DNA of 64,000 nt, from contig NZ_JACEHH010000003.1 of assembly GCF_014154935.1 (NCBI RefSeq), positions 248,001 to 312,000 on the forward strand, in the 5' to 3' direction. Source of the stretch: Stieleria mannarensis. GTDB lineage: Bacteria > Planctomycetota > Planctomycetia > Pirellulales > Pirellulaceae. The notes beneath the pieces were generated by a model. It saw only the letters and a list, made by a program, of their open reading frames with translations. It searched no databases and had not been told where the DNA came from. A program made the position numbers and the translations under genes. Within the stretch, counting starts at the first letter, position 1. Each line of letters begins with the position of its first letter. Below are positions 19,537-28,739 of this stretch, one piece after another.

Positions 19537-22500
19537 ATGAGCGACACACCTTCCATGGGGAACGACCTCCGGTTCGATTCCAAAGTTGGGATGGCCGAGC
19601 GTCAACTTTCGCGAATTCAACGCGAGATGCATCACGTGTCTCGTCGGATCCGGTCCAGGCACTTCTGGAGGTTGCTGGCCGTGTTCGCGATCCTGGCGAT
19701 GTTGTTCGCATTGATGTTTCGCGGTGCCCAGTGGAGCGGACAGATCGGCGATGCCACGACGTGGTCGATGATCGCTGCGGTGTTGCTGATCGCCTTGATC
19801 GCCGCGCGCGCCCTGGCCGGACGTTTGGCCGGCGGAGTCCAGGCGACGGTGGCGCGAATTGAAAATGCATTTCCGGGACTGGGCGAACGGCTGATGACAA
19901 CCGCCTGTTTGGACGCCCGGCAATCCAGCGGCCCGCTCGGGCAACATCTGATCGGTGAAACGCACGATCACTTCCGTTCGCATGACTGGCAAACGGTCGT
20001 TTCAAATCTGTCCCTGTGGGCGTCGCGGTTATTCGGCGCCGGTGCCATGGCCGCCGCCATCGGCGTCTCCATGATCGATTTCCGACAGGGCGCCGAAGGA
20101 ATGCTGTTGCCAGGGGCCGCCACCTCCGCCGGCGATTTCAAGCAGGACGTGACCGTGCTGCCGGGCGATGTGTCGATCGAGCGCGGCACCAGCCTGGTCG
20201 TGACCGCCCAGTTCAGCGTGTCCGCTCCCGAATCGGCGACCTTGATCACCGAAAACGTCGACGGGACGCTGGCGGAAATTTTGATGAAACAAAACCTAAG
20301 CGACCCGATCGTCGGCGGGTTTTTGTCACGCGTCGACCAGCCGCTGACCTATCGAATCGAATCCCCGAATTGGAACAGCCAAGCGTTTTCGGTCGACGTC
20401 TTCGAATTCCCTGAATTGCGGCAAAGCGACGCCGTGTTGGAGTTCCCTCAATACACGCAAATGACGCCTCGAACCGTCGAGGATACCGTCAAGGTGAGCG
20501 TGGTCCAAGGAACCGAGGTGACGTGGCGATTGTTGTTGAACAAACCCGTCCTCTCGTGCACGTTCACCCGGACAAATGGCGACGTGATCGAGTGTGCGCC
20601 GGCGACTCAAACGGTGGATGCTAAGACGGGCGATCGATCGGAACCTTACGTAGCCTACCTCGCAACGGTCAAAGCGACCGAGTCCGAAACCTTTGTTTTG
20701 AATTTGGTGGACGACCAACAGCGAAAGAACAAGTACCCGCCCGAATTGTCGATCAAGGTGCTGCCCAATAAGCCGCCAAAACTGAAACTGGAAAAAGCTC
20801 GCGATGTGACCGTCTCGGCACTCCAGGAATTACCACTGCGCGCCACCGTCCGCGATGATTACGGGGTTTTGAAATCGGGGATCACCTACACGATCGAAAA
20901 CGAACCCGAAGTGACGGTTGAACTTGCGCAAAACCTGAACCGCAACATCGACTCGACCGTCGATCACACGCTCGATTTCGAAGCGTTAAAGGCAAAACCG
21001 GACGACTTGGTCTCGTACTATTTCTGGGCCGAAGACATCGGCCCGGATGGTACGCCGCGGCGCACCGAAAGCGATCTCTTCTTTGCCGACGTCCGCCCCT
21101 TCGAAGAAATCTTTCGTCAAGGCGACTCGCCGCCCCCGTCTCAACCGGGCCAACCGTCGCCCCAACAACAGCAAGCCGAAGAACTCGCCAAACTGCAAAA
21201 ACAGATCATCACCGCGATCTGGAATCAAATCCGTCTGGAACTGAGCGGCACGACACCCGCCCCCGAGGACATTCAGACGATCAGCGACTCACAAACCGAT
21301 GCGATCGCTCAATTCCAGGAACTTGCCGGCAACTTGACCGACGCCGAATCAAAAAAGATCGGCGAGCGGGTTCTCGAAGCCATGCAGTCGACCGTCAAAA
21401 ACTTGACCGCCGGCGACCTCGGTGAAAGCCGCTCGTCCGCTCAACGTAGTTTTTCCAACCTGCTGAAACTGAGGTCCCGCGAGTTCGAAATCACACGCCA
21501 ACAGCGACAACAACAAAGTCAAGGCGGTGGCGGCGGCCAAAGTCGTCAACGACAGATCGACGACCTGGAACTGGACGAGGACGAAAACCGATACGAAACA
21601 CAACAACAAGCCCAACAACAAACCGCAGCGCAGCAGGCCGCCGCGGAAGACCGTCAGGTTCTGAGCCGATTGCGCGAACTTGCCAAACGCACCGAGGATT
21701 TAACCGAAGAATTGGCGAAACTGCAATCGGCACTCGAACAGGCCGAAAACGAAGAGGAGGCCGAAGAGATCCGCCGTCAACTCAAACGCCTGCGCGAGCA
21801 GCAGCAAGAACTGCTCCGCCTGTCGGACGAATTGGAATCTCGCATGCGATCGGCCGAAAACAGCGAACGGATGAGCGAACAGGCAGACAAGTTGCAGGAG
21901 TCGCGAGAAGATCTGCAGCAAGCGACCAAAGCGACCGAACAAAACGACGCCTCGGCTGCACTCGCCGCCGGCCGACGTGCCGAACGCCAATTCGAAGAGC
22001 TGGAAGAGGAGTTTCGGAAACGCGCCGCCGGGGCCTTTGATGAAACGGTGCGTCAAATGCAGCGGGAGGCGACCGAACTGGAAAACGAACAGGAAAAGAT
22101 TAGCCAATCGATGCGCGAGCAGGTCGAAAAAGCTTCGCCCGGACTTCGAGGCGACGAACAGACCGACGCCGCTCCACAGCAGCTTGAAAACCAAGCCCAA
22201 CGATTCCGAGATCTGGTCGACAAGATGGAGCAAACCGTCAAAGACGCCCAAGAGGCCGAACCGCTGCTTGCCGAAAAACTGTACGACGGATTTCGCCAGG
22301 CGCGTCGGTCACAAACCGAGCAACAATTGGAAAACGCTGCCGAACTCGTCCGGCGAGGCTTCATGCCACAAGCCGAACAATTCGAACAGGAGGCTGCCGA
22401 GGGAATTGAGAGTCTGAGGCAGAGTATCGATGAAGCGGCCGACGCCGTCCTCGGAGACTCCACCGAAGGCCTGCGACGAGCGGCACAGCAACTCGAACAA

Positions 22501-23649
22501 CTCGCCCGCGGCGCCGAACAAGAACTGCAACGCGAAGCTCCAGAAACCCAACAAGGCCAACAACAAGGCCAACAACAAGGACAACAACAAGGACAACAAC
22601 AAGGCCAACAACAAGGCCAACAACAAGGACAACAACAAGGACAACAACAAGGACAACAACAAGGACAACAACAAGGACAACAACAAGGACAACAACAAGG
22701 ACAACAACAAGGACAACAACAAGGACAACAACAAGGACAACAACAAGGCCAACAACAGGGCCAACAACAAGGTCAACAACAAGGTCAACAACAAGGCCAA
22801 CAACAAGGACAACAACAAGGACAACAACAAGGACAACAACAAGGACAACAACAAGGACAACAACAAGGTCAACAACAGGGCCAACAACAGGGTCAACAAC
22901 AGGGCCAACAACAGGGTCAACAACAGGGTCAACAACAAGGTCAACAACAGGGTCAACAACAAGGTCAACAACAAGGTCAACAACAAGGTCAACAACAAGG
23001 TCAACAACAAGGGCAACAACAAGGGCAACAACAAGGGCAACAACAAGGGCAACAACAAGGGCAACAACAAGGGCAACAACAAGGGCAACAACAAGGGCAA
23101 CAACAAGGGCAGCAACAAGGGCAACAACAAGGGCAGCAACAAGGGCAACAACAGGGCCAGCGACAGCAGCCGGGGCTGCGGGGCGGGCCGCAGGAGTCGG
23201 CGGATTCGCGACCATCACGTCAAGATTCGCTCGGCGGCCGTTTTGCCGCTGAGTCACCGAGCGACGGTGGCGGGCCGATCGGTCCGCTGACCGGTGATTT
23301 TCGCAGCTGGTCCGATCAGATGCGTGACGTCGAAGAGATGGTGGGCGATGCCGATTTGCGTGCCCGAGCGGGCAGTATTCGCGACCGGGTTCGTCAAATG
23401 CGAGCGGACATGAAACGACACGGCGAGCCGCCGAAGTGGGAACTGGTCGAAGACCTTGTGGCGCAGCCGCTCAGGGAGTTGAAACGTGACGTGCGGGCGG
23501 AGTTGCTGCGCAGGACGGCGTCCAAAAATGAACTGGTTCCGATCGACCGCGACCCCGTGCCGGCTCAATTCACCGAAGCCGTCCGCCGCTACTACGAGAA
23601 CCTCGGCAGTGCTGATTTGGGAACGGGATTGTCGGAGTCGCCAAGGTGA
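19537..23649 (+). CDS. DUF4175-like membrane protein fused to coiled coil and GQQQ repeat
   Basis: A 1370-residue protein. Membrane segments lie at about 45-62, 75-93 and 165-185. A beta-rich DUF4175-like region follows to about residue 520 and carries the RDDYGV motif. Residues about 545-1000 are an extended Gln/Glu/Arg-rich coiled coil, then comes about 200 residues of pure GQQQ repeat (DNA 22549-23160), and a conserved-looking C-terminal domain of about 160 residues (FRSWSDQMRDVEEM, DPVPAQFTEAVRRYYENLG). In the left operon the same parts are split over two genes. Its GTGA overlap with the next VWA gene implies coupling. No enzymatic motif. A structural scaffold role is inference. Confidence 0.87.
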   Translation: MSDTPSMGNDLRFDSKVGMAERQLSRIQREMHHVSRRIRSRHFWRLLAVFAILAMLFALMFRGAQWSGQIGDATTWSMIAAVLLIALIAARALAGRLAGGVQATVARIENAFPGLGERLMTTACLDARQSSGPLGQHLIGETHDHFRSHDWQTVVSNLSLWASRLFGAGAMAAAIGVSMIDFRQGAEGMLLPGAATSAGDFKQDVTVLPGDVSIERGTSLVVTAQFSVSAPESATLITENVDGTLAEILMKQNLSDPIVGGFLSRVDQPLTYRIESPNWNSQAFSVDVFEFPELRQSDAVLEFPQYTQMTPRTVEDTVKVSVVQGTEVTWRLLLNKPVLSCTFTRTNGDVIECAPATQTVDAKTGDRSEPYVAYLATVKATESETFVLNLVDDQQRKNKYPPELSIKVLPNKPPKLKLEKARDVTVSALQELPLRATVRDDYGVLKSGITYTIENEPEVTVELAQNLNRNIDSTVDHTLDFEALKAKPDDLVSYYFWAEDIGPDGTPRRTESDLFFADVRPFEEIFRQGDSPPPSQPGQPSPQQQQAEELAKLQKQIITAIWNQIRLELSGTTPAPEDIQTISDSQTDAIAQFQELAGNLTDAESKKIGERVLEAMQSTVKNLTAGDLGESRSSAQRSFSNLLKLRSREFEITRQQRQQQSQGGGGGQSRQRQIDDLELDEDENRYETQQQAQQQTAAQQAAAEDRQVLSRLRELAKRTEDLTEELAKLQSALEQAENEEEAEEIRRQLKRLREQQQELLRLSDELESRMRSAENSERMSEQADKLQESREDLQQATKATEQNDASAALAAGRRAERQFEELEEEFRKRAAGAFDETVRQMQREATELENEQEKISQSMREQVEKASPGLRGDEQTDAAPQQLENQAQRFRDLVDKMEQTVKDAQEAEPLLAEKLYDGFRQARRSQTEQQLENAAELVRRGFMPQAEQFEQEAAEGIESLRQSIDEAADAVLGDSTEGLRRAAQQLEQLARGAEQELQREAPETQQGQQQGQQQGQQQGQQQGQQQGQQQGQQQGQQQGQQQGQQQGQQQGQQQGQQQGQQQGQQQGQQQGQQQGQQQGQQQGQQQGQQQGQQQGQQQGQQQGQQQGQQQGQQQGQQQGQQQGQQQGQQQGQQQGQQQGQQQGQQQGQQQGQQQGQQQGQQQGQQQGQQQGQQQGQQQGQQQGQQQGQQQGQQQGQQQGQQQGQQQGQRQQPGLRGGPQESADSRPSRQDSLGGRFAAESPSDGGGPIGPLTGDFRSWSDQMRDVEEMVGDADLRARAGSIRDRVRQMRADMKRHGEPPKWELVEDLVAQPLRELKRDVRAELLRRTASKNELVPIDRDPVPAQFTEAVRRYYENLGSADLGTGLSESPR
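22549..23160 (+). repeat. 12-bp tandem repeat coding for about 50 GQQQ units
   Basis: About 51 tandem copies of a 12-base unit encoding Gln-Gln-Gly-Gln. CAA is used almost throughout for glutamine, while the glycine codon changes in blocks: mostly GGC/GGA first, a GGT-rich block near 22860-22990, and GGG near 23010-23150. The block pattern points to repeated local amplification. A few CAG codons interrupt the later part. Confidence 0.97.
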
Positions 23650-26045
23650 GCAGGACATTGGATTCATTTTCCCCCCTGATCGCAGAACTCGTCCTCGGGT
23701 CTCCCCGCTGGACGGTCCCCGCCATCGTCATCGGAACACTATTGACGTTCATGGTGCTGTGGAACTACGCCAAAACCGGTGGCAATCGAGTCCCCGGTGC
23801 GTGGTTTGGCGTCACTTTAAAACTCATCGCGATCGCGCTCCTGGCTGTCTGTTTGCTGCAACCGATGCAGCGTGGGGAACGTCCACGTCCGCGAGCCAAT
23901 CTGTTGCCGGTGCTTGTCGACACCAGCGGTTCGATGGAGCTGAAAATTGGACGTGCGACCGACTCCTGGCGTGACCGGATTGAATCCGACATGTCTGCCG
24001 ACTCACCGATCTTTGCTTCGATGGCGCAGGCGTTTGAGACGCGTATTTACGGATTCGACAAACGATTGGCCAGTGCCAGTGAAGTCGACGATTTGCGCCG
24101 CGGAGGAACGGGCAGCCGGCTGGTTGAAAACTTGAATGAACTGTCGCAACGACTCGACGGGCGACCGGTCGCCGGCGTGTTGCTGATGACCGACGGCAAT
24201 TCGCCGGGCATGCCCCAGGATGCGGACGAATTGCCTGAATGGAAACACCCGATCTACCCCGTGATCCCCACGCAAACCTCGGGGCTGAACGATTTGCGGA
24301 TCACCAGCACGACGGTGCGGCAAACGAATTTTGAGATCTCTCCGGTGACTCTTGCAGTGCAGTTCGCGATCGACGGATCCTTTCCCGGACCCGTGATCGC
24401 CAGACTGACTGACTTGGCGCAGAAGTCGGTGGTCGAAGAAAAGACGGTGCCTTTGCGGTCCAATGAAAACGCGTTCAGCGCGTCGTTCCAGTTCCGGCCC
24501 AACGACGTGGGGTTGCGTTTTTATCGTGTCGATCTGTTTCGTGAGACGGATCGCGGTGCGTTCGACGAACTCGACGGGCTAAAGGATGCCAATTCGTCGG
24601 AAACGACGTTGGTCAACAACACACGATTGATCGCGGTCGATCGAAAAGGCGGCCCCTACCGTGTTCTGTATGTCGCCGGACGTCCGAATTGGGAATTCAA
24701 GTTTTTGCGGCGGGCGATTTCCGAGGATGCGGAAGTTGAATTGACCGGGCTGATTCGTATGGCCAACAAAGAGCCCAAGTTCAGTTTTCGCGACAAAGAG
24801 GTGTCCAGTACCAACCCGCTATTCCAAGGTTTGGGCGAGGATGCCGAAGAGACGGCCGAGCAGTATGACGAACCCGTGATGATTCGAATCGGGGTGAAGG
24901 AGACCGAGGAGTTGGCGTCGGGGTTTCCGAAAGTGGAAGAGGAGCTGTTCGGGTTTGACGCCTTGATCCTGGATGACATCGAACCGGAGTTTTTTTCGCA
25001 GGACCAGCTTGAGATGGTGCGGCGGTTCGTTGCCTCGCGCGGAGGCGGCTTGTTGATGCTCGGCGGGCAAGAAATGTTCCGCGGGCGTTCGTTCGGTGAT
25101 TCGTTCTTGGGTGATCTGTCGCCGGTCTATGTCGCTGCGTCCGCTGCGGGGTTGCCGGAACGGTTTTCGCTCTCGTTGACGCGTGAAGGCATGCTGCAAC
25201 CGTGGATGCGATTGCGAAAGACCGCCGATGCCGAAACCAAGCGGTTGCGAACCATGCCCGCTTTTGATTCGGTCAACCGAGTCGGCAGCTTGAAACCGGG
25301 GGCGTATCCATTGGCGACCGTCAGTGGCGCCGATGGAACGAAGCAACCGGCAATCGCGGTCCAACGGTTCGGCAAAGGCAAGGTGGGGGCGATCAGTGTT
25401 GGCGACCTTTGGCGCTGGTCGATGCAACCCGATCCGCAAAACCCCGACGATGCCGCCCAGGCGTGGCGTCAAATCACGCGTTGGTTGGTCGGCGACGTTC
25501 CGCGACGAGCGGAATTGACGGTGAATCAGGGACCGCCCGAAGACGACTCGATGGTGCTGCGCGTCGACGCCTTTGATGAAGCCTACTTGCCGCTGGAGAA
25601 TCCGACGGTCACCGTCAATGTGGTGCGTCCCGGTGGCGATTCGATCACGCTGGACGCCAAGCCGATCGGAGAGATTCCCGGGGCGTTTGCGGTCTCCTAC
25701 TATGACGATCAGCCGGGCCAGTACATTGCGACCGCAGAAGTTCGTGCCGAAGACGGCGAACTGGTCGGTACGCCGACCGCCGGATGGACACGCCAGATCG
25801 CCGGACGTGAATTCGACACCTTGGGGATCAATCGACCGCTCTTGGAACGGATTGCTAAACAGAGTGGAGGCGACGTCATTCGGGAAGAGGATTTGGGTTT
25901 GTTTTCGCGGCGGCTGAAATCTGAAAAGGTCCCGGTGATGGAAACGTGGGTGTTTCCTCTTTGGCACCGCGGTTGGGTGATCGCGTTGGCGCTCGGCTGC
26001 CTGTGCGGAGAGTGGGGATTTCGTCGATGGAGGGGGCTGGCATGA
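23646..26045 (+). CDS. VWA / amidotransferase-like membrane protein, right-operon copy
   Basis: A 799-residue protein starting at GTG 23646, whose last bases form the stop of the preceding gene (GTGA). Two membrane segments (about 22-41 and 55-74) are followed by a VWA domain with DTSGS at 92-96 and LLMTDGNSPG. An Ig-like region, an amidotransferase-like domain (GGPYRVLYVAGRPNWEFKF, GGGLLMLGGQ) and a C-terminal membrane helix (GWVIALALGCLCGEW) complete it. Unlike its left-operon paralogue it has no membrane hairpin inside the VWA domain. It overlaps the peptidase gene by 4 bases. Confidence 0.87.
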   Translation: MSRTLDSFSPLIAELVLGSPRWTVPAIVIGTLLTFMVLWNYAKTGGNRVPGAWFGVTLKLIAIALLAVCLLQPMQRGERPRPRANLLPVLVDTSGSMELKIGRATDSWRDRIESDMSADSPIFASMAQAFETRIYGFDKRLASASEVDDLRRGGTGSRLVENLNELSQRLDGRPVAGVLLMTDGNSPGMPQDADELPEWKHPIYPVIPTQTSGLNDLRITSTTVRQTNFEISPVTLAVQFAIDGSFPGPVIARLTDLAQKSVVEEKTVPLRSNENAFSASFQFRPNDVGLRFYRVDLFRETDRGAFDELDGLKDANSSETTLVNNTRLIAVDRKGGPYRVLYVAGRPNWEFKFLRRAISEDAEVELTGLIRMANKEPKFSFRDKEVSSTNPLFQGLGEDAEETAEQYDEPVMIRIGVKETEELASGFPKVEEELFGFDALILDDIEPEFFSQDQLEMVRRFVASRGGGLLMLGGQEMFRGRSFGDSFLGDLSPVYVAASAAGLPERFSLSLTREGMLQPWMRLRKTADAETKRLRTMPAFDSVNRVGSLKPGAYPLATVSGADGTKQPAIAVQRFGKGKVGAISVGDLWRWSMQPDPQNPDDAAQAWRQITRWLVGDVPRRAELTVNQGPPEDDSMVLRVDAFDEAYLPLENPTVTVNVVRPGGDSITLDAKPIGEIPGAFAVSYYDDQPGQYIATAEVRAEDGELVGTPTAGWTRQIAGREFDTLGINRPLLERIAKQSGGDVIREEDLGLFSRRLKSEKVPVMETWVFPLWHRGWVIALALGCLCGEWGFRRWRGLA

Positions 26046-27061
26046 GCAGCATTGGGAAGCGGATCGCGATTTTAGGGTTGATCATCGGTTTGCTCGGATC
26101 GCTCGCCCATGGTGACGACAACACGAAGCGAGTCGATGTGTTGGTGGTTGTCGGAGCAGCGGGGACGGACGAGTTCGGCGAGGCGTTCGCGCAGTGGGCT
26201 GAGGCATGGAAAGCGACTTGTGAGCGAGCAGAGCTTGCGATGCAAATCATTGGACCGGGACGGGCGGATTCTGGGACGACAGACAAAGATCAACTGAAAG
26301 CGGTGTTATCTGGCGAGGTTTCGTCCGTCAGCGTGCGCCCGCTGTGGTTGATTCTGATCGGACATGGAACGTGGGACGGAGCGTCGGCGGACTTTAATTT
26401 GGTCGGGCCTGACGTGAATGCGAAAGAGATCAACGCGTGGCTTGATTCAATGCAGCGTCCGCTGGTGATCGTCAATTGCACGTCTTCCAGCGGTCCGTTT
26501 ATCAACCGGTTATCGGGGAAGGACCGGGTGATCGTGACGGCAACCAAGAGTGGATCGGAGCAGAACTATGCCCGATTCGGAGAATACTTTGCCGCCGCGT
26601 TTGGCGCCGCCGATGCCGACTTGGACCATGACGATTCGATCAGTGTGCGTGAAGCATTCCTTAAAGCTGCGGTGGAGGTCGACCGGTTCTACCGGGAACA
26701 AGGTCGGCTGGCGACGGAGCACGCGTTGCTGGACGACAACGGCGACAGAAAGGGATCTTCGTTGTCGCTCGTTTTGGGCAAGGCTACATCGAAAGAATCC
26801 GCGGCGATTGACGGCGACTTGGCCGGCCGTTTCAGCCTTCCGTTCGTCGACTCCGGGATTCAACTGACCGACCGGCAATTGAAGACGCGTGACGACATGG
26901 AATCGCAACTCCGCGCTTTGAGACAGCGGTTCAGCCAGTCCAATACCGAAACCCAAAAAGACCAGCTTCGGCAACAAGCCCTCCCGATTTTGCTGAAACT
27001 CGCCAATCTGTACCACCCAACCGAGCAGCCGTCCGGCGAACCACAACCGGTCAGTCCCTAA
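26042..27061 (+). CDS. Caspase/legumain-like (clan CD) cysteine peptidase, secreted or anchored
   Basis: A 339-residue protein. I chose ATG 26042 (MSSIGKRIAIL) because it overlaps the previous stop by 4 bases and begins a signal peptide (residues 7-23, ending AHG). The body has the clan CD arrangement: a hydrophobic strand ending LILIGHG with His108, and a second strand ending VIVNC with Cys146 followed by TSSSG, then VIVTATKSGSEQNYARFG. That pattern fits peptidase C13/caspase-like proteins. An acidic DADLDHDDSIS stretch may bind calcium. The C-terminal 60 residues are helical. As last gene of the right operon it may process operon partners; this is inferred only from position. Confidence 0.75.
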   Translation: MSSIGKRIAILGLIIGLLGSLAHGDDNTKRVDVLVVVGAAGTDEFGEAFAQWAEAWKATCERAELAMQIIGPGRADSGTTDKDQLKAVLSGEVSSVSVRPLWLILIGHGTWDGASADFNLVGPDVNAKEINAWLDSMQRPLVIVNCTSSSGPFINRLSGKDRVIVTATKSGSEQNYARFGEYFAAAFGAADADLDHDDSISVREAFLKAAVEVDRFYREQGRLATEHALLDDNGDRKGSSLSLVLGKATSKESAAIDGDLAGRFSLPFVDSGIQLTDRQLKTRDDMESQLRALRQRFSQSNTETQKDQLRQQALPILLKLANLYHPTEQPSGEPQPVSP

Positions 27062-27064
27062 ATT

Positions 27065-27391
27065 GTAGGAACCATTGTCCTCAATTGTTCCCCTCAGCCG
27101 CCTGGCTGAGGGGACGCATCGAATCTGCCCGCGGAGCGGTCAGGGGAACAGTGTAGGAACCATTGTCCTCAATTGTTCCGCTCAGCCGCCCGGCTGAGGG
27201 GACGCATCGAATCTGCCCGCGGAGCGGTCAAGGGAACAGTTGAGGACAACGGTTCTACATTGGCTGAGGGGACGCACCGACTCTGACCGCGGAGCGGTCA
27301 GCGGAACAGTGTAGGAACCATTGTCCTCAATTGTTCCGCTCAGCCGCCCGGCTGAGGGGATGCATCGACTCTGCCCGCGGAGCGGTCAGGG
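27065..27391. repeat. Cluster of four palindromic 88-bp intergenic repeats
   Basis: Copies: 27065-27152 (88 bp), 27153-27240 (88 bp), 27261-27310 (last 50 bp of the unit) and 27311-27391 (nearly complete). Each has an inner palindrome CCTCAGCC...GGCTGAGG-like and a CCGCGGAGCGG segment. The second copy continues into 27241-27258, which is the inverted complement of the unit's first 26 bases (27153-27178), so a full element is about 106 bp with terminal inverted repeats. It looks like a non-autonomous or REP-like element. No transposase is nearby. Confidence 0.9.
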
Positions 27392-28739
27392 AAGGACGTC
27401 GTGAGCGCCGGCGGGTGCTGATGGCCAGTAGGCTCGCGACGACGAGGGCGCCGGGGTAGGCGATCCCGGAAAGTCGGATCGGGGTCGGGGCGTCGACGGC
27501 CTCCACTCTCGGCGGCTCTTCGCTCGCCAGCGCGTCAGCGAATTCGGAGGCGATGACTGCCAAGATCTCGCCGCGGAGCCCGCTCGTCAGGTCATCTCCG
27601 TCATCCACTGATGCGTCGGCGATCAGGCCGACACTGCGGTGCATCCCGACGGTGGCGTCCAGGACGACATCCACCATCGACGCGTTGATCGTCTGTGTGA
27701 TGGCGGGCAATTCGGTTTCGCAGTGAATGTTGTCGATCAATCCGGTCGCTTCGCCAAACCAAGACGCGATCGTGTGATCGACCCCACGAAACTCGGACGG
27801 GACGTCGGCATCGTCGGTGGCATCGGCAATGTCGCGAAGACGCTGCAGGGTCTCACTGCCGAGTTCCCACGGTAACCCGGAACCGGTTGCGTCGGGGGAT
27901 TGTTCCACGGCATTGAACGAGGGCAGGTGAATGATCGTTCCGTCGACCAATTGATCGACGTTGACCGTTGGCAAATGCAGCTCGCCGGGGGACAAGGCCG
28001 ATTCTGGGAGCGGAACGATGGCCGCAGCGGCGTTTGAAATCGGTGCATCTGACACTGAAATCGCGTCGCTGGAGGTCGATTGTGAACGTGCGTCGACGTC
28101 GCGGTTTGTTTGCGGGAAGTCGCGATCGGGAACCGAGGTGCTGGGTGTCGTTTCGGACACGTCGCTGGGGGCGTGTGTCGCGCGATCAATCCCACTCGTG
28201 CCGACACTGGATCCGAGCCAGGCGAGGCGGTCGGCAAGCGCTTCTTCTTGACGCTCGGCGACACTCCCGGACGTGAGTTCAGGATCCGGCCGCGCCGCTG
28301 TCGTCTCAGTCGACGACAACGGCACATGGATGACGTTGACAGGTGTCAGTGTAGAGGATGAACGCTGGGGATTGCCGTTTTGCCGCAGTGATTCAGATTG
28401 CGGAGAGCCGTTGCGGAATGAATCGCCGGGCCGTGACATCACGCGCAGGGATTCGGCGTGGGAGCGTCCTCCAATAAGTTGGTTGCTCGAACGAACTGAC
28501 GAGGTCCGATCACTGGAGCCGTGGTTCTGCGGTGCCCCATGTCGCTCCGAGGCGGCCTGGAACGTGGATCCGATGATCGCTGGGCGATCGGTCCGATGGT
28601 CGGCCCGGTCGCTTGAATCAAGCCGTTCGTTTTGCTGTAACTGCCAATGGGTGATCTCTGCGAACAGTTCGCCGGCCAGCAAACAACGGGATTCCAGCCG
28701 TTCGAGCATCAACGCTCGCGGTGTCTCGATGAAACTCAT
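27327..28739 (-). CDS. LEPR-XLL-type planctomycete surface protein
   Basis: A 470-residue protein that opens with LERLESRCLLAGELF, resembling the LEPR-XLL motif found at the N-terminus of planctomycete extracellular proteins. The middle is Ser/Thr/Asp-rich and low in hydrophobics. Near the C-terminus is one hydrophobic segment (PGALVVASLLAIS) followed by RRRSRR, a membrane anchor pattern. Its start overlaps the kinase stop by 4 bases, so it is the third gene of a sigma factor / kinase operon. The last 21 codons and the stop lie in the intergenic repeat, so the C-terminal tail is probably acquired. Function unknown. Confidence 0.75.
   Translation of the reverse strand: MSFIETPRALMLERLESRCLLAGELFAEITHWQLQQNERLDSSDRADHRTDRPAIIGSTFQAASERHGAPQNHGSSDRTSSVRSSNQLIGGRSHAESLRVMSRPGDSFRNGSPQSESLRQNGNPQRSSSTLTPVNVIHVPLSSTETTAARPDPELTSGSVAERQEEALADRLAWLGSSVGTSGIDRATHAPSDVSETTPSTSVPDRDFPQTNRDVDARSQSTSSDAISVSDAPISNAAAAIVPLPESALSPGELHLPTVNVDQLVDGTIIHLPSFNAVEQSPDATGSGLPWELGSETLQRLRDIADATDDADVPSEFRGVDHTIASWFGEATGLIDNIHCETELPAITQTINASMVDVVLDATVGMHRSVGLIADASVDDGDDLTSGLRGEILAVIASEFADALASEEPPRVEAVDAPTPIRLSGIAYPGALVVASLLAISTRRRSRRPSLTAPRAESMHPLSRAAERNN

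Noticed and set aside
22549-23160. Regular repeats considered as a CRISPR array
   Set aside because: Units are 12 bp, directly adjacent, with no unique spacers, and lie inside a coding frame.
22309-23257. Minus-strand frames rich in LLPLLL or VVLVV, and a plus-strand Lys/Asn-rich frame
   Set aside because: All are alternative frames of the 12-bp GQQQ repeat; the true frame is fixed by the domains on both sides.
27065-27391. 88-bp repeats considered as a CRISPR array
   Set aside because: No spacers between units, and the units are palindromic with truncated copies, as in intergenic repeat elements.
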